The notes below the pieces were generated by a model that was not told the origin of the DNA, did not search any database, and worked only from the letters and a program-made list of their open reading frames with translations. A program made the translations under genes and the position numbers. DNA of 64,000 nt. Source: Panorpa germanica. Lineage: Eukaryota; Arthropoda; Insecta; Mecoptera; Panorpidae. Positions 44,894-57,225 of this stretch are shown piece after piece. The stretch's first letter is position 1, and the number at the start of each line of letters is the position of its first letter. The stretch covers positions 21,186,535 through 21,250,534 of the forward strand of contig OY783203.1 of the NCBI GenBank assembly GCA_963678705.1, given 5' to 3'.

Positions 44894-46875
44894 ATATACG
44901 CTATAAATTTATTGATAACACTATCAGTGCCAATTAATTTAATATCCAAAAAAATAGATAGATTCAATGTTTCAACTGTGAAATATTACCTCATAAAAAT
45001 ATAATCTATTGGAAAACCTTATGTGTAACGATTATAAATGTACATCAAATTAATTTCTCATTACGGGAGTGCGAGACTCCGGCATTCGGGCTCCGGGCTC
45101 TCGACATTGCAGTGTAGATTAGTTTACTGTCGACAGTTCCGCCCGAGCTTGAGATAGTCCGATTTGTAGTCTAGATAGCGTCTTCCTGTCATTAGGAGCA
45201 ACTCTGTGCAGCGTCAGAAGGGAGGCCCAGAGCCCAGAGCCCAGGGAGGCTCAGATTGGTTGTATTTATAATAGCTACGAAGTTACGCTTACACAAAGTC
45301 CAAGAAATAAGATTATGCAGCCGTTTGGGAGGATAGAGAAGGATGGGATGGGATGGAAGTAGTTTAATGTAACGGATTCACAGAGAATTCAAAGAGGCAA
45401 GTGAAGAAATCTAAAGATTTGGTGAAATCTATACATAAAGGTTCTTTATTTCAAATATTTTTAATTTTATGCAAATATATCAATCAGAAATATATTTAGA
45501 TGAGACCAATATGTATTTAATTTATGTTGCGTCCTAGACAAACTCTAATAAAAGGTCTGAGCTATATATAGACAATTCAAATATGCAATCAGGGTATTTT
45601 AATTATGCACCAGACATAACCCATTTATTTTATTTATTATTTTTATGTTCTACTTTTTTTAGGGTTTTAAGTAATAAAGTAATTTAAAATAAGTAAACAA
45701 AAATCCATTAAATATTGTGAGTTTATAACTGCAGTATGCTTAAATGTATTTTTATTAAGCTCCGATGACAATATTTATGGATATTTAATGGATTGTCAAT
45801 AGACAAGATATTTGTTATTTTAAGGGCTTTTTACTACCAGTATTTTTGTTACCGCCCACATCCTGTTCCCCTTTCACTAGGTTTATTTACTTCCAAAAAC
45901 TGTATTTTATTTTATATCACCCTTATATTAAGTTTTGAAGGAACTACATCTTAGTTTAAGTCTCAATATACATTCTTAACCTGAGCATCAAGCAATGAGC
46001 TACTTAGGTTAAGTCTCAAACAACGAACCATCGTTGCGGTTGTTCATATTGATCAACCATTCAATCATCATTGTTATATCTCCGCTGTATTCATTCTTAA
46101 TTGTATCAGCATTGTTACATGCTGCTAGAACATTAAGTAAATAAAATCCAATCAACAAAAAACTCACGTGGATTCTTTTTTATATACATCAAACGTAAAT
46201 TGCAGTATTGTCAACCAGCACAATACAAATACGCATTTGTACAACATAGTCGCGGTAAACTAACCGTGTCTCAAACAATTTAAATTCAGAGGAAAACTTG
46301 AGCTGGTGAAAACGACGCTTAATTGTTGTCCATGAAATACTTCACAAGTTACATGAAACAAAAATGTTTAATAACGTGAAAAACTTTGACTTAATAATGA
46401 AGTATCAAAAAGATAAAAACTCTTCAGTTTCATCGATTAAAATATTATGAAAACTTAAACCTCTTATGAAATGTAGTCACGTTTTCGATAGCATATAGCA
46501 TCATTCAAAAGGCTTAACTGGCCATGATTGGATCCCCATGGAATACTGTACCACTACACTCACACAAATACACACACACACACAAACACACCGATTTTTC
46601 AGCATCCAGAACAGAACGTGTGCCGAAGGTCGGTGCACGGAAACATCGTTCCGGTAGGTATGGTAGGTATGGCAGGTAGCTTTCTTCAATGTTACTTCCT
46701 TGTATCAATAACTTAACAGAACTATCTAATTGCAAATTCAATTAAGAGTTTATTTTTTAAACAACCTACATCATTAGTCTAACGACTTAATAAATACTAA
46801 TGATTTCTGCAATAAATGCTTAGCAAAATGATCAAGTTAAAGTGATGACGAATATGCTTTCCAAATCTTTGACTT
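44894..46875. other. Non-coding; nothing recognised
   Basis: A less AT-rich patch at about 45060-45260 contains AGAGCCCAGAGCCCAGG repeats. A CA-rich tract lies at about 46560-46590. No gene was supported. Confidence 0.45.
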
Positions 46876-47254
46876 TATATGTAAAGAAATTATATTTCTT
46901 TAGTTGGTACAAAACTCGTCTGCCAGTAAAACAGTGACTATATACTAATGGATTCCATAGATGACGTTTAAAGAATATCGGCCAACATAGTTGATATTTG
47001 GAGTTGACAGAATTCACTGTGCATATTGTTAACTTATTATAAAATTAGAAAAAAAAGGAATTGATAATTTAAATAATAAACTTTAAATGTCGTTTCTTTG
47101 ATTTCAGGTAAGATAGTATGATTTAAGGTAAACAGTGTCATTATTATAATGTGTATGTAAATTACTAAAATAAAAGATTTTGATTTCACAGCAACACATA
47201 AGTTTGACCAATAACATAATTTACAATTCCTAATAAAATTGGCGTTATTGTCTA
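46876..47254 (-). repeat. Dispersed repeat K, copy 2
   Basis: Inverted copy of the outer parts of 8019-8880 without that copy's 0.5-kb internal insertion, so it shows the basic length of about 380-420 bp. Confidence 0.65.
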
Positions 47255-47752
47255 ATAAAACGACATTTCTAGTTAAAATCAAGAAAAATGAAAAAACTAC
47301 GTATTAAATTTGTTGTGTTAGGGTCAAACGTCATTAAATTAGATAAAATGAATTATAATAAGTTACTTTGTACATCTTTTATTTGTTCCTATATAATTAT
47401 ATATTAATGTAATTGAAATGTAAAAAATTAAGGGGGATAGAATAAGTGGCACATATGCATAAAGGCATAAAGGCACATAGGCATAAAGCAGCACATATGG
47501 GCGGAAGCATAGGAGGTGCTATTAAATTTAATAAATGAAATGACGGAAAAACAAATGTGATAAGCATAAGCTCTATTGATACACCGGACGGACGTATTTT
47601 TGAGGTTTTGAGATGAATTAAAGCCCACAAGTAAGCACACTTCTATATTGTCTTCGAACGCATTTACGAAAATCAAAAATTACCTAAAAAAACACCAAAC
47701 ACGCGCAGTACAATTCCTAATAAAATTTGAGATATTGTCTTATTTATATATA

Positions 47753-47783
<31 letters not shown>

Positions 47784-48890
47784 TTATACATGTGTGTGTG
47801 TGTGTGTGAGTGTGTGTGCTTATGTATTTATCGAAATTAGACTTTTAACGAAAAAAAAGCTCCTTATGTGCTTTATTTCGTGCTACCGTGCTCTCTGCTT
47901 GTCACAAACTTAGAATGATTTTGTTTTATGAACTGAGGTATTTTCATCACGCGAATCATGCTTTATCTAAATCGACATTTTTAATATAGGATTACAAAAT
48001 ATAAAACACAGTACCGTAAAAAGCTGCAAAGCATGTCCATCTGGAGGTCCATAATACTCTAGTGACAAGGATATCACAAGTCTGAACAGGTTTTGTCATG
48101 TATTAAGTGTCAACATACACTAGTGGTAGGACTTAGTGAAAAGTTCAAATAAAATTGTAAGCAATCATTTTTATATAAAGATATAAGTATCACAAAAAAT
48201 GTTGTAAAAGTAAAAAAAATATTTTCTTGCAAAGTGCTTGCTTTTCTGATTTGATAAATGTTGAAATTGTTGAGTTTAATTGATAATATTTTGTTTTTAA
48301 ATTGTTGTGATTTTCTAGCTGGAATCTTTTTTAGACACACAAATTTTCTCTAAATATCTATAAAAATCATTGCAAATCATTGCACAGTATATAAAATATA
48401 CGCACTAAACACAGTCTTGTTATTTAACTTTTATCTAACACAAAAGATGTTGTTGGTTATGAAAACGATTTTACCTAATATGCAATGTTTTGTGACTTAT
48501 TTTTACTGCTTTTGGAGAAGTAAATATATCCTTTTGCGCATTAGTATACTTAAAAATCTTCTTAAGAAAATCACTTTAAAAAAAATTATGTTCTTTACAC
48601 CTATTTTATTCGTATTTTAAATACTTAAAATAAAACTAATTTTAGATTAAATATTCCTAGGTTGTACTTAAGAAAAGATATTATATAAATGTTACGTTAC
48701 ATTTGTATTTTATGTTAAGTAGGTTGGGTTGAAAATAAAATTGAAATGAACCCAAATTTGACCTTTACTAAAAACCATTATATATTAAGATTCCATTTTT
48801 TCCAGTGCGAATTTGTAAATTTAATTTAAATTTTATTTTTTTTTCTCCAGTCTAAATATATCTCAGGTTTCATTAAAGTTATAGTATATA
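47255..48890. other. Non-coding; microsatellite at 47745-47818
   Basis: A TA tract at about 47745-47785 is followed by a GT tract to 47818. Repeated GGCATAAAGGCACATA motifs occur at 47455-47500. No gene was recognised. Confidence 0.5.
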
Positions 48891-49612
48891 CAATGTGTCC
48901 CAATATTCAACGATAAGCGGGCACCAGAGGAAAGTCCTGCTCATGACTACACAAGAAAAAAAGAAAATTTATCTCATTTTGTTTAGGAATTAGAAAAAAA
49001 AGTAAATTTTTTTGGAAAATTGAAACACCTTAAGATGTTTTTAACTATCATGACCACAATTTTTCAAATATTTTTGATTTTTCTTTTGTATCGGCAACCT
49101 AAATAGCACTGCCATCCACCACAAACATTAAAAATCCCAGAATGCTAGTAGTTTTTACACAAAAATCAATCGAAATTATTTTTTTCCCTAAAATTTTTAA
49201 AGATTTTTACTTTCAGTCCATTTTAACTCATCGTGGTGTAAAAAAAAAGTATGAACACTACTATGGCAAGTTTTTTTAAAAATTGGCGCAACTCTTCAGG
49301 ATTCCAAAATGGTATAATACTCCCGAAAAACTAGCAATAAAAAAAAATTATGCATACTATTTCTAAACAAGAACCAAATATCATAAATTGTTGTTGTTGA
49401 TAGTTATCAAAAAAAAAATCAGAAATATTTGAAAAATTGTGGTCATGGTAGTTAAAAACATCTTAAGGTGTTTCAATTTTCGAAAAAAATTAATTTTTTT
49501 TTTCTAACTCCTAAACAAAATGAGAAATTTTTTTTTTAAATTTTTTTCTCGTGTAGTTATGAGCAGGACCACCCTTTGGTGCCCGCTTATCGTTGAATAT
49601 TGGGACACCCTG
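48891..49612. mobile_element. Long-arm MITE, family E
   Basis: Ends CAATGTGTCCCAATATTCAA and the inverse of CAGGGTGTCCCAATATTCAA are both flanked by TA. The inverted arms extend about 205 bp (48891-49097 and 49405-49612), through GATAAGCGGGCACC and CACCTTAAGATGTTTTTAAC. No coding capacity. The CAGGGTGTCCC terminus and TA target suit a Tc1/mariner-mobilised MITE. Confidence 0.75.
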
Positions 49613-51086
49613 TATATTTGCGACTAATAATACATTCAATTATCCATTTTTCTCGTAGTGTACCCGTCAATTAGGACTCTGAACAATATCTTAAATTCTA
49701 GAAATGCATATAATATATACTGATAAAGTTAACTATTATGATCTTAAATGTGATTTCTTTAAATAGTCGTAATATTATTGAAGGTATTAACAATTAAGGC
49801 AATCATTTAGAGAACCTCGATTGTTTATTTTTTAATTTATAATATTTAAATATTCAAGCAGGAATCGGTACAATTTTGCCGACTCCGACTCTACAGCCCT
49901 GGTTTAAAACGATAGATTATTAACGTTATCAACCGGTCATATAAAAGTTATATTTCTGTTACATAATATTACAGATTTATTAGCACATGTGGGAATAACA
50001 TTACGCCATGTGGGACGGCCCCATATGTGGAACAATACATTTAACACAAAACAAATTGTTCTATTGTTCCAATATGTGATTTTTACACTATTTTCATTTG
50101 TATTTAAAATCGTAAGAAAGGCTAGCTACAGGTTCATAAATGGGTTAAATAAATAGTTTCCGCCACAAAGCTTTTCGTTGAGGAGGTATAGGACGTTAAC
50201 GTAATTGATGAGAACGTTGTGAAATTTGGAGAGTCGATACAAATAGTAAAAATACATGCTGTCTCAAAATTTTATACATCTAGGGTTCCTGGTTTTCTTT
50301 TTATACATGATTAAAAATAGTAATTTTCCATACAAATCATAAATTTTAGCTCAATTTCACCACATAATATAACTTTTAACTATGAAAAAATGGTGACACG
50401 GCTTTCAAAAACTAGGTGTATGTAAAATAATCTTTTCTGTAACTATTGCAAAAAGGAAATTATCAAAAGGATACCTATTTACGAAAATATTTAAATAAAA
50501 CCTTTAAGAAACAGTAAGTGTAGGTTATAAGCCGGCAACGTTGCAAATCTCAATTTGAGCGGGAAATTCAAAATCGGAATAAATATTTTATAAAATATAC
50601 CAATTTATTTGTCAAAGAACCAAATCACGCATGCGTCAACACACATAAATTTACAGCGTTGCCAAATTTATTATTTCTTTTTAAAAATATTTAATTTGAA
50701 TTTAAATTGAATTAATATAAATTTGATATTAATTATAGGTTATTTTTTCATTCATTTATATGCATAAAAAAATCATTTTATCTAGCAAATAGCTAGATTC
50801 ATTTTCAAAGATACAGTCCCAATATTTGCTCGTCCCTCATGTACTTCGTATTTTGCATTTCGTATTACCGAGAGATAAACTTTTTGCATTGACGGTACGT
50901 CCTGTACCTCCTTAAATTTTGAAATGCGAGTGAATGTATGAAATTGAAAAGTAAATATGTTAAATTAAGATAGGAGAAGATAGTTTAGTTGTATATATAA
51001 TGTTTACTGCACAGTGCTTGCTGCTAGTGTGCATTTTGACGTATGCTAATACATTTCTGTATGAATGCCACTGGATTTGTCCCTAA
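49613..51086. other. Non-coding; nothing recognised
   Basis: No gene or repeat assigned. Confidence 0.45.
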
Positions 51087-51344
51087 AGCCGGTACCAAAC
51101 GATGCAGTGAACGTTTGATTCAAATGTGTAAGTCAAATATTGGAAGATTGACATGGCAAGTTTTCTGCTACATGGTGGAACGAATGTTTGAACCGAATGA
51201 TTTATTTATTTTAATAATTTGTTGATATTATTGACACTGACACTGTTTAACAAAAACTTTCAATTAAATAAATAAACTTTCAAGTATAAAACCTTCCATT
51301 GTTGGACGATTCATGCAGCAGTGCATGACATGTGGACCCGAATC

Positions 51345-52170
51345 CGTCGGGTATTGACAATAAACCCGAACCCGGGTATAAAACCCGACGGGTCCGAGTC
51401 CGAATGCTTTTGCTGGTGTAACTGCAAAAATAAATAAAACCCAATGTGCACCGCGCCGCTCGAATTACACAGACCAAAAATTAAAAATATTTCCTAAATA
51501 TTTATTAATATACCTATAAATATTTAATATGGATAGTACCGTTAATAAACAAATAAATAATAAAATTTAGTAAAGGATTATAATTTAAAAAGAATAGTCC
51601 TAATATGATGTCGAAACGACCACAAATAAAAAGAAAAAACTAACAAAATTAAAGTAATTGAAGTAGCTATTTAAATGAAAAGAAATTCTTAGGTTTCACG
51701 TAAGCACTTCATTGTAAGCATTGGTGTAATTAACAGTTGACATTAAAAGTTTAGTTACGCAGCAAAAGCAGAATGTTGTGAGTGGTGTTATAGAGTCTGA
51801 GAATTTTGGAAAATTCAAGCAGGAGTTTACTCTTTGTAGGAATACAAAAAAAGAACGCTCAATCTAGAGAAGCTTGCAAGGTCAAATCAACTTCAACGGA
51901 TAATGAAAGAACATTCTCGGTGTCTGCAAATTATTACCCCAAACTTAGATCGTCATTGGGTGATAAGTCTCTAAATGCTTTGGTATTTCTTAAATATCAG
52001 TATATTAGAGCTAGTAAAGTAAAATAAGTTGTAAAATTATGATGTAATTACTTAATTAAATGAATTTAGATTATTACTTGAAAATTTAGATGTTTTTTAT
52101 AATTTTCTGATTTCGTATCCGACCCGGATCCGGTGAGTTTTAAAACCCCGAGTTTTCAGGAGCCCTACAT
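51345..52170 (+). mobile_element. hAT-superfamily deletion derivative, copy G2
   Basis: Matches 3925-4495: GGGTCCGAGTCCGAATGCTT, AATAAAACCCAATG near the left, and CCCGAGTTTTCAGGAGCCCTA at the right end. The left terminal repeat is degraded, so that border is approximate. It keeps a longer piece of transposase than G1. Confidence 0.65.
51806..52027 (+). pseudogene. hAT transposase C-terminal (hATC) fragment
   Basis: The frame contains STSTDNERTFSVSANYYPKL, RSSLGDKSLNALVFLKYQY and ends before a stop. This is the hATC dimerisation segment (SERxFSxAxxxxxxxRxxLxxxxxxxLxFL). Catalytic regions are absent. Confidence 0.75.
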
Positions 52171-52339
52171 GTTGATCAAGTGTGTAATGAGGGTAGAAAA
52201 ATCACTTTTGGCGCGCGTCAAAAGACCGACAACTTCTTCCAAAGTGAACATTGGACACACGATGGAATGCTGGAACTAGCATTGACCAGACGATTCGTTT
52301 AACGTTGAAAGGTGTTTGTAGCATCGTTCGACACCGGCT

Positions 52340-53025
52340 TAACGGGTTACACAAAGCTGAACGAGCGCAAAAGCTCATATACTAATGTACTGGTACATCA
52401 AAGCGATGCATATAGATATTTAAATATAATTAACATAATTATATACAATCTAATTAATTATGCACTCGCTTTGAAAGTTTCAAAACTATAATTGTAAAAA
52501 AATGATAAGAAGAAATTTTTATGAATGTATGACTGTTATATATTAAACATGAAATAAAAAAAAAATAAGAAAAACTAGTCACAGAAACTGTGCCATGTTA
52601 CGCGGGTTATAATCGGGGTAGTGGGAAGGGGGAGAGGAGTAAGAGATCTTCCTTCAACGAACAAAAGTTAGGTTTTTCTTAAAGTTACATCTGTAGAACG
52701 AAAAACAACAATCTTAATGATAAATTACTCTCGCAGCGCGTCGCGTTTTTAGTTGATATGCATGTATACTGTATACTATAGAATACGAGTAATCTAAATA
52801 CGATATGTATATGAAGGAAGGAATACGACGACGAAGGAACCAACTGCAGAGATTTCAAGAGTTGCAAGAGTGGCGATGGCAGAAGCGCTAATGTCCAAAG
52901 TTTCAAAATAAAAATACTTTTTATTTTTAAGAAAAGTTGATTTTAACTAAGATAAAATCTAAGATAATTTATGATGACTCTACTATTAAAACTAGTAATT
53001 ACGAGCATATTTATATACATATTTA
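52340..53025. other. Non-coding; nothing recognised
   Basis: No gene or repeat assigned apart from the TAA duplicate at its left edge. Confidence 0.45.
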
Positions 53026-53486
53026 CTAGAGTGGGCCCGTCGCAAACGACGACTGTCTTTTGCGAGTGAATTAAATTTCATTTCAAATTTTAATTCCATT
53101 TTTAAATTGAAATATTTAACTCGTTCCATATTATAACAACAAACCATATTCCAACAACAAATAATTTTTCATATAAACTGACTAAAAAAATTTTTTCAAT
53201 TTGTTCGTTATTTGACCAACTTTTTTTCAAAATTTGGGACTTTTTTTGATCTGTAAATTAGGTACCAAACTTAACTCATATATAAAATTTCAACTTTCTA
53301 GCCCTATTTTTACCCTCTGCCAAAACCGCCCCCGTGCCCCCAAATAAAATTCTTGAATTTTGGATTCTCATACGAATTGCGTATAATCGCGTGAATAAAA
53401 ATATAAACAAATAAATATACACTTGGAACATTATAATATAGCATACAGTTGGAACATATATACACTTGGAACATTATAATATAGGA
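53026..53486 (-). mobile_element. Non-autonomous Helitron-like element, copy D5
   Basis: On the minus strand it ends with a hairpin CGTCGTTTGCGACG followed by GGCCCACTCTAG and T. The start region carries two copies of CCTATATTATAATG-type sequence (inverse visible at 53428-53443 and 53470-53485), as if the 5' end had been duplicated. Confidence 0.6.
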
Positions 53487-53493
53487 CTATGAT

Positions 53494-53782
53494 AATTACA
53501 GTGTTTAACTTAAATCATACTATCATACCTGAACCAAAGAAACGACATTTAAAGTTTATTATTTAAATTGTCAATTTCTTTTTATCTAAATTTATTATAA
53601 CCTAACAATATGCACTAACTAACTAACAGTGAGTTCAGTCGACTCCAAATATCAACTGTGTTGGCCGTTATTCCTCGTCATCTATGGCGTTCATGAATAT
53701 ATGTTTTCTCTGAACGGTCACTGTTTTATCGACAGATGAGCTTTGTACCAACTAAAGAAGTATAATTTCTTTACATATACCT
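53494..53782 (+). repeat. Dispersed repeat K, copy 3 (partial)
   Basis: Matches the right part of 8019-8880, from CAGTGTTTAACTTAAATCAT to AAGTATAATTTCTTT. It abuts Helitron D5. Confidence 0.65.
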
Positions 53783-54427
53783 ATATATATATATAGGTAT
53801 TACCCATAATTAATGTCAAAATTTTATATATATATATATGAATATATTATATATTCATCAGCCCAAGCGAAGCGATCTATTTGCAAAAACAACTGATTTT
53901 AATATTTACTCGTAATTCAAAACTATGTAATTGGATAAAGTTCTAATATTAAAATATTTGATTAAAGTGATAATGTCATGTTGATTTGAAGGCAACAGAT
54001 GTGTAATCCGATTTATCTGCATCTGTCAGGCTACCAAGTTGCACCCTAGAGACATCTAGTAGTTAATTGCAACACTAGGTCAAAAGGTATTAGTGTTCAA
54101 AACTAATCGCGCAGGAACAATGTTCATGAATCGAATTACATAAATTACATCATGAATAAATGTATTACTACGAGTACTCTACTCTACCTCGTATGATAAC
54201 AGATCATATCGTAGATTGATGCGACTATGATTGCAACCTAATAAATGCGCATAATATTATTGGTGTTTCCTGTACAATGTAATACAGTATTACACAATAA
54301 CAAAAACATATCACACAATAATAATAAATCCCAATATTCATATTCCCTTAACTCTCCCCGGCCTACCCTGCGTGTGTCGGTCTAGCAAATACAGCGAAAA
54401 CAAATTCACTTCGTTATTTAGTATTTA
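53783..54427. other. Non-coding; nothing recognised
   Basis: Contains TATA-rich tracts at 53780-53860. TTA at 54425-54427 is the left target duplicate of the next MITE. Confidence 0.45.
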
Positions 54428-54864
54428 GGCCGTCCGCACATGGGTCGACTGATTGCAAACCTTAGCCCGGAATCTGCTCGAACCGAATGAGAATGCAACT
54501 GTGTTGTAAGTGAGAGAACGCACGCGTATACGAGTGAGAGAACACATCCTGCACGAACGAAACTAAACTGATTTGATATTGGTCTTGAGCACGTTTGGAG
54601 CAACTATGATTCTTGGTCGCAGGGCAATTACGCTGCATGCTTTTGATGGTGACATCATGAACAGAGATGTGCGCAAATACTATTCAAAATAATTGAAATA
54701 CATACAAATAACTCAGAATACGACACAATAAAATCCTCTATTATGCTATTGTTAAAAATTCTATAGAGTCACGAAACAAAGCTCGATGTGCTTCGTTTTT
54801 CGTTTTCTTTGGAAACTTCGTTGCGCGACTAGTTTGCAATCAGTCGACCCGTGTGCAGACGGCC
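54428..54864. mobile_element. Harbinger-type MITE, copy 3
   Basis: Begins GGCCGTCCGCACATGGGTCG and ends CGTGTGCAGACGGCC, flanked by TTA on both sides (54425-54427 and 54865-54867), the TWA target of PIF/Harbinger. Longest of the intact copies (437 bp). Confidence 0.8.
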
Positions 54865-54867
54865 TTA

Positions 54868-54953
54868 GACCCTCCGCACATGAGGCGATTGATTGCAAAC
54901 CTTATCCCCGAATCTGCCCGAATCGAATGAGAATGGAACTGTGTTGTTAGTGA
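54868..54953. mobile_element. Harbinger-type MITE, copy 4 (truncated)
   Basis: Starts GACCCTCCGCACATGAGGCG right after the TTA shared with copy 3 and matches the first 86 bases of the family, then stops where repeat K copy 4 begins. Confidence 0.7.
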
Positions 54954-54956
54954 GCT

Positions 54957-55180
54957 ATGCATAATGTTAAGTTATTATAAAATTAAATGAAAAGGAATTG
55001 ACAATTTAAATAATAAACTTTAAATGTCGTTTCTTTATTTTCGAGTAAGATAGTATGATTTAAGTTAAACAGTGTAATTATTATAATGTGTATGTAAATT
55101 ATTAAAATAAAATACTTTAATTTCAGAAACAACACATAAGTTTGATTAAAAATTTACAATTCCGAATATGTCTTATACAC
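54957..55180 (-). repeat. Dispersed repeat K, copy 4 (partial)
   Basis: Inverted copy of the left and middle part of the family. It begins directly at the break in Harbinger MITE copy 4. Confidence 0.6.
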
Positions 55181-55403
55181 ATATAATTTAAAAACAATTG
55201 TCTCAGTCTTAAATGTATAAAATTGACTGATGTCGAATTACTTTGAAATTGAAGAACATAACATAAATTTAAAATACCAGCAATATACTAGGGAAACGAG
55301 TGTTGTACAGATTTATTTTCAATTTAATTCAAATTTTAAATAACTTATATGGTGCAGCCTGCACCTCACAGGTTGCCAACACCGTATGAGGTCGTAGGTG
55401 ATA

Positions 55404-55725
55404 GCACTACATTCTTTTGCTTTAAATCATTTATTTACATATCATTGTGCTTAATTCAATTTTGATTCTTATTATATCTAAACATTCTCACTCCTTCCAA
55501 GAGAAAAAAAAATATCCTTATAAAAATAAAAACAAAACTACTACTGCTACTGCTTCGCTCCTCCTCCTACTCTCCCTCCTATTTCTACTCTGCCATTCCT
55601 TCTCTTACCTTGTTCCTTTTCTCTATCTCTGTCATCCACCCCATACCTTCACTGCCTCCCTTTAATAACTGCCCAATATTCTTTTCGCTTATTATCTTTT
55701 TCTCACATGAAAATTTTGCCATCAG
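55404..55725 (+). repeat. Dispersed repeat J, copy 1
   Basis: Shares ACTACATTCTT, ATATCATTGTGCTTAATT, TATCTAAACATTCTCACTCC and CTCTGCCATTCCTTCTCTT with 56755-57012. It is pyrimidine-rich. Open frames read from it are low-complexity. Confidence 0.65.
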
Positions 55726-56754
55726 AAATAAGGCTATGTTCAAATAAAGAAATTTATAAAAACAATAAGAAATTTAATTACTTAAATAATCGTTCAGGAA
55801 ATACAACCATTCGTGTTACAGGCTACAGGCTACAGGAAGCGACGAGGAACAAATTCTTGGTAGAACTCGGTGGCACGACGGAAAATAATGACAAATCCCG
55901 CTGCTTGATCTATAAGTATGGAGTAGAATTGTACAGTAATGCTGCCTCATTAGTTTAATTACTGCCTTACTGCCCCCACTGTCACCCCCTACACACACAC
56001 ACACACACTAGGGCCCCGATACATGCAATCCTTGCCCATAAAACGCAATGGTTCAAACGGTACTTGGTACTCGTCATATGTTTCAAAAATAAAAACGTAA
56101 AATATTTTCGGAAATGGTTATAAATTTGAGAGAATATAATTCCCCACAGATGTAATACTTTCATTTGTTCGTTGTTCGTTCGCCCAACTTAGACTATGAC
56201 CGTGTACTATACTTAAGTACCTAAACATATGAATTATATTGCTTTATTATTTATATATTTAAATTACTAAGTATAAAACGGCCGGAAGTTTATAGTACCT
56301 CCGTGTGGTCAGGAGCCAGAACTCCAGGGTTTTCTAACAGCAGAATCGTTGGAACAGGACTCGGACCTGGATCTGGACTGGACTGGACTGGAGCGCTAAA
56401 GCACCAGCAGTGCTAAGTGTGTGGTATTCAGTGGCTGCTCCAGTTACAAAAAGGATTCATTTAAATTAATTAGATATTTTGTTCATTTTTAATTATGATA
56501 TACACTGTTATATTTATGTTCTTAAAATGATACTTCTCACACTCTAGCGATACTTCAATGAGCTGCAATACAATTCATGACTGCATACAGGATAAAGGAC
56601 AGCTGAGATGATACAGGTCCCTACAGACCTGCAGTATTCGGTTGTGCAAGTTGTGCATCGCACAATGGTGTCATTGCACGAAGGCGCTGCGCTGAGACAA
56701 AATATTGTCATTAGTATGAGCATTATTTATTATTTTTAATGTTTTTGCCATTAG
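55726..56754. other. Non-coding; nothing recognised
   Basis: A CA run lies at about 55991-56008 and CTGGACTGGACTGGAC repeats near 56375-56390. No supported gene. Confidence 0.45.
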
Positions 56755-57012
56755 GCACTACATTCTTCTGCCTTAAATTATTAAATTACATATCATTGTG
56801 CTTAATTACATTAGCAATCCTTATTATATCTAAACATTCTCACTCCTTCCAAAAGAAAAAAGAAAAAGAAAAACAACACATGTTTCTACTCTGCCATTCC
56901 TTCTCTTTCCTCACTCTTTTTCTCTATTCGCCATCCACCTCCTCCTTTCACTATCCCCTTTCAATAACTGCACAATATTCTTCTTTTTTCTGATATGAAA
57001 ACTTAATATGCT
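56755..57012 (+). repeat. Dispersed repeat J, copy 2
   Basis: Second copy of the pyrimidine-rich repeat at 55404-55725, same orientation, about 1.3 kb away. Confidence 0.65.
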
Positions 57013-57163
57013 ACAGGGATTCTGTCTCTGTTCCGCACATCATGCCATCCTTTCCTCCCTATTTGCCCAGTATCTGTTTCCTTTCTCGTCGTTTTCCAAT
57101 TTAAATCTTGCAATTCTTCTCATGTTTCTTGTGTCTAATTTTCGTATATTGGAGCTTTGAAGA

Positions 57164-57177
57164 GGGGGGGGGGGGGG
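57164..57177. repeat. Poly(G) run
   Basis: Fourteen consecutive G. Confidence 0.95.
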
Positions 57178-57225
57178 CTTTAAACAGTTTGATACAAGGA
57201 TATCATGCATGGTCATGTATTTTGT

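Larger units (their letters stand above)
51087..52339. mobile_element. Inverted-repeat element, family F, copy 1, carrying a nested hAT derivative
   Basis: Ends AGCCGGTACCAAACGATGC and its degenerate inverse GCATCGTTCGACACCGGCT are flanked by TAA on both sides (51084-51086 and 52340-52342), fitting a TWA target like Harbinger. The outer 250 and 170 bases match the 0.3-kb copy at 16800-17117. The middle is a separate hAT-type element. Confidence 0.7.

Noticed and set aside
55447-55665. Leucine/serine-rich frame
   Set aside because: Pyrimidine-rich repeat J read in one frame; the second copy gives an unrelated frame.
56739-56993. 84-codon frame with a hydrophobic start as a membrane protein
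   Set aside because: It lies in repeat J and is low-complexity; the frame is not conserved in the other copy.
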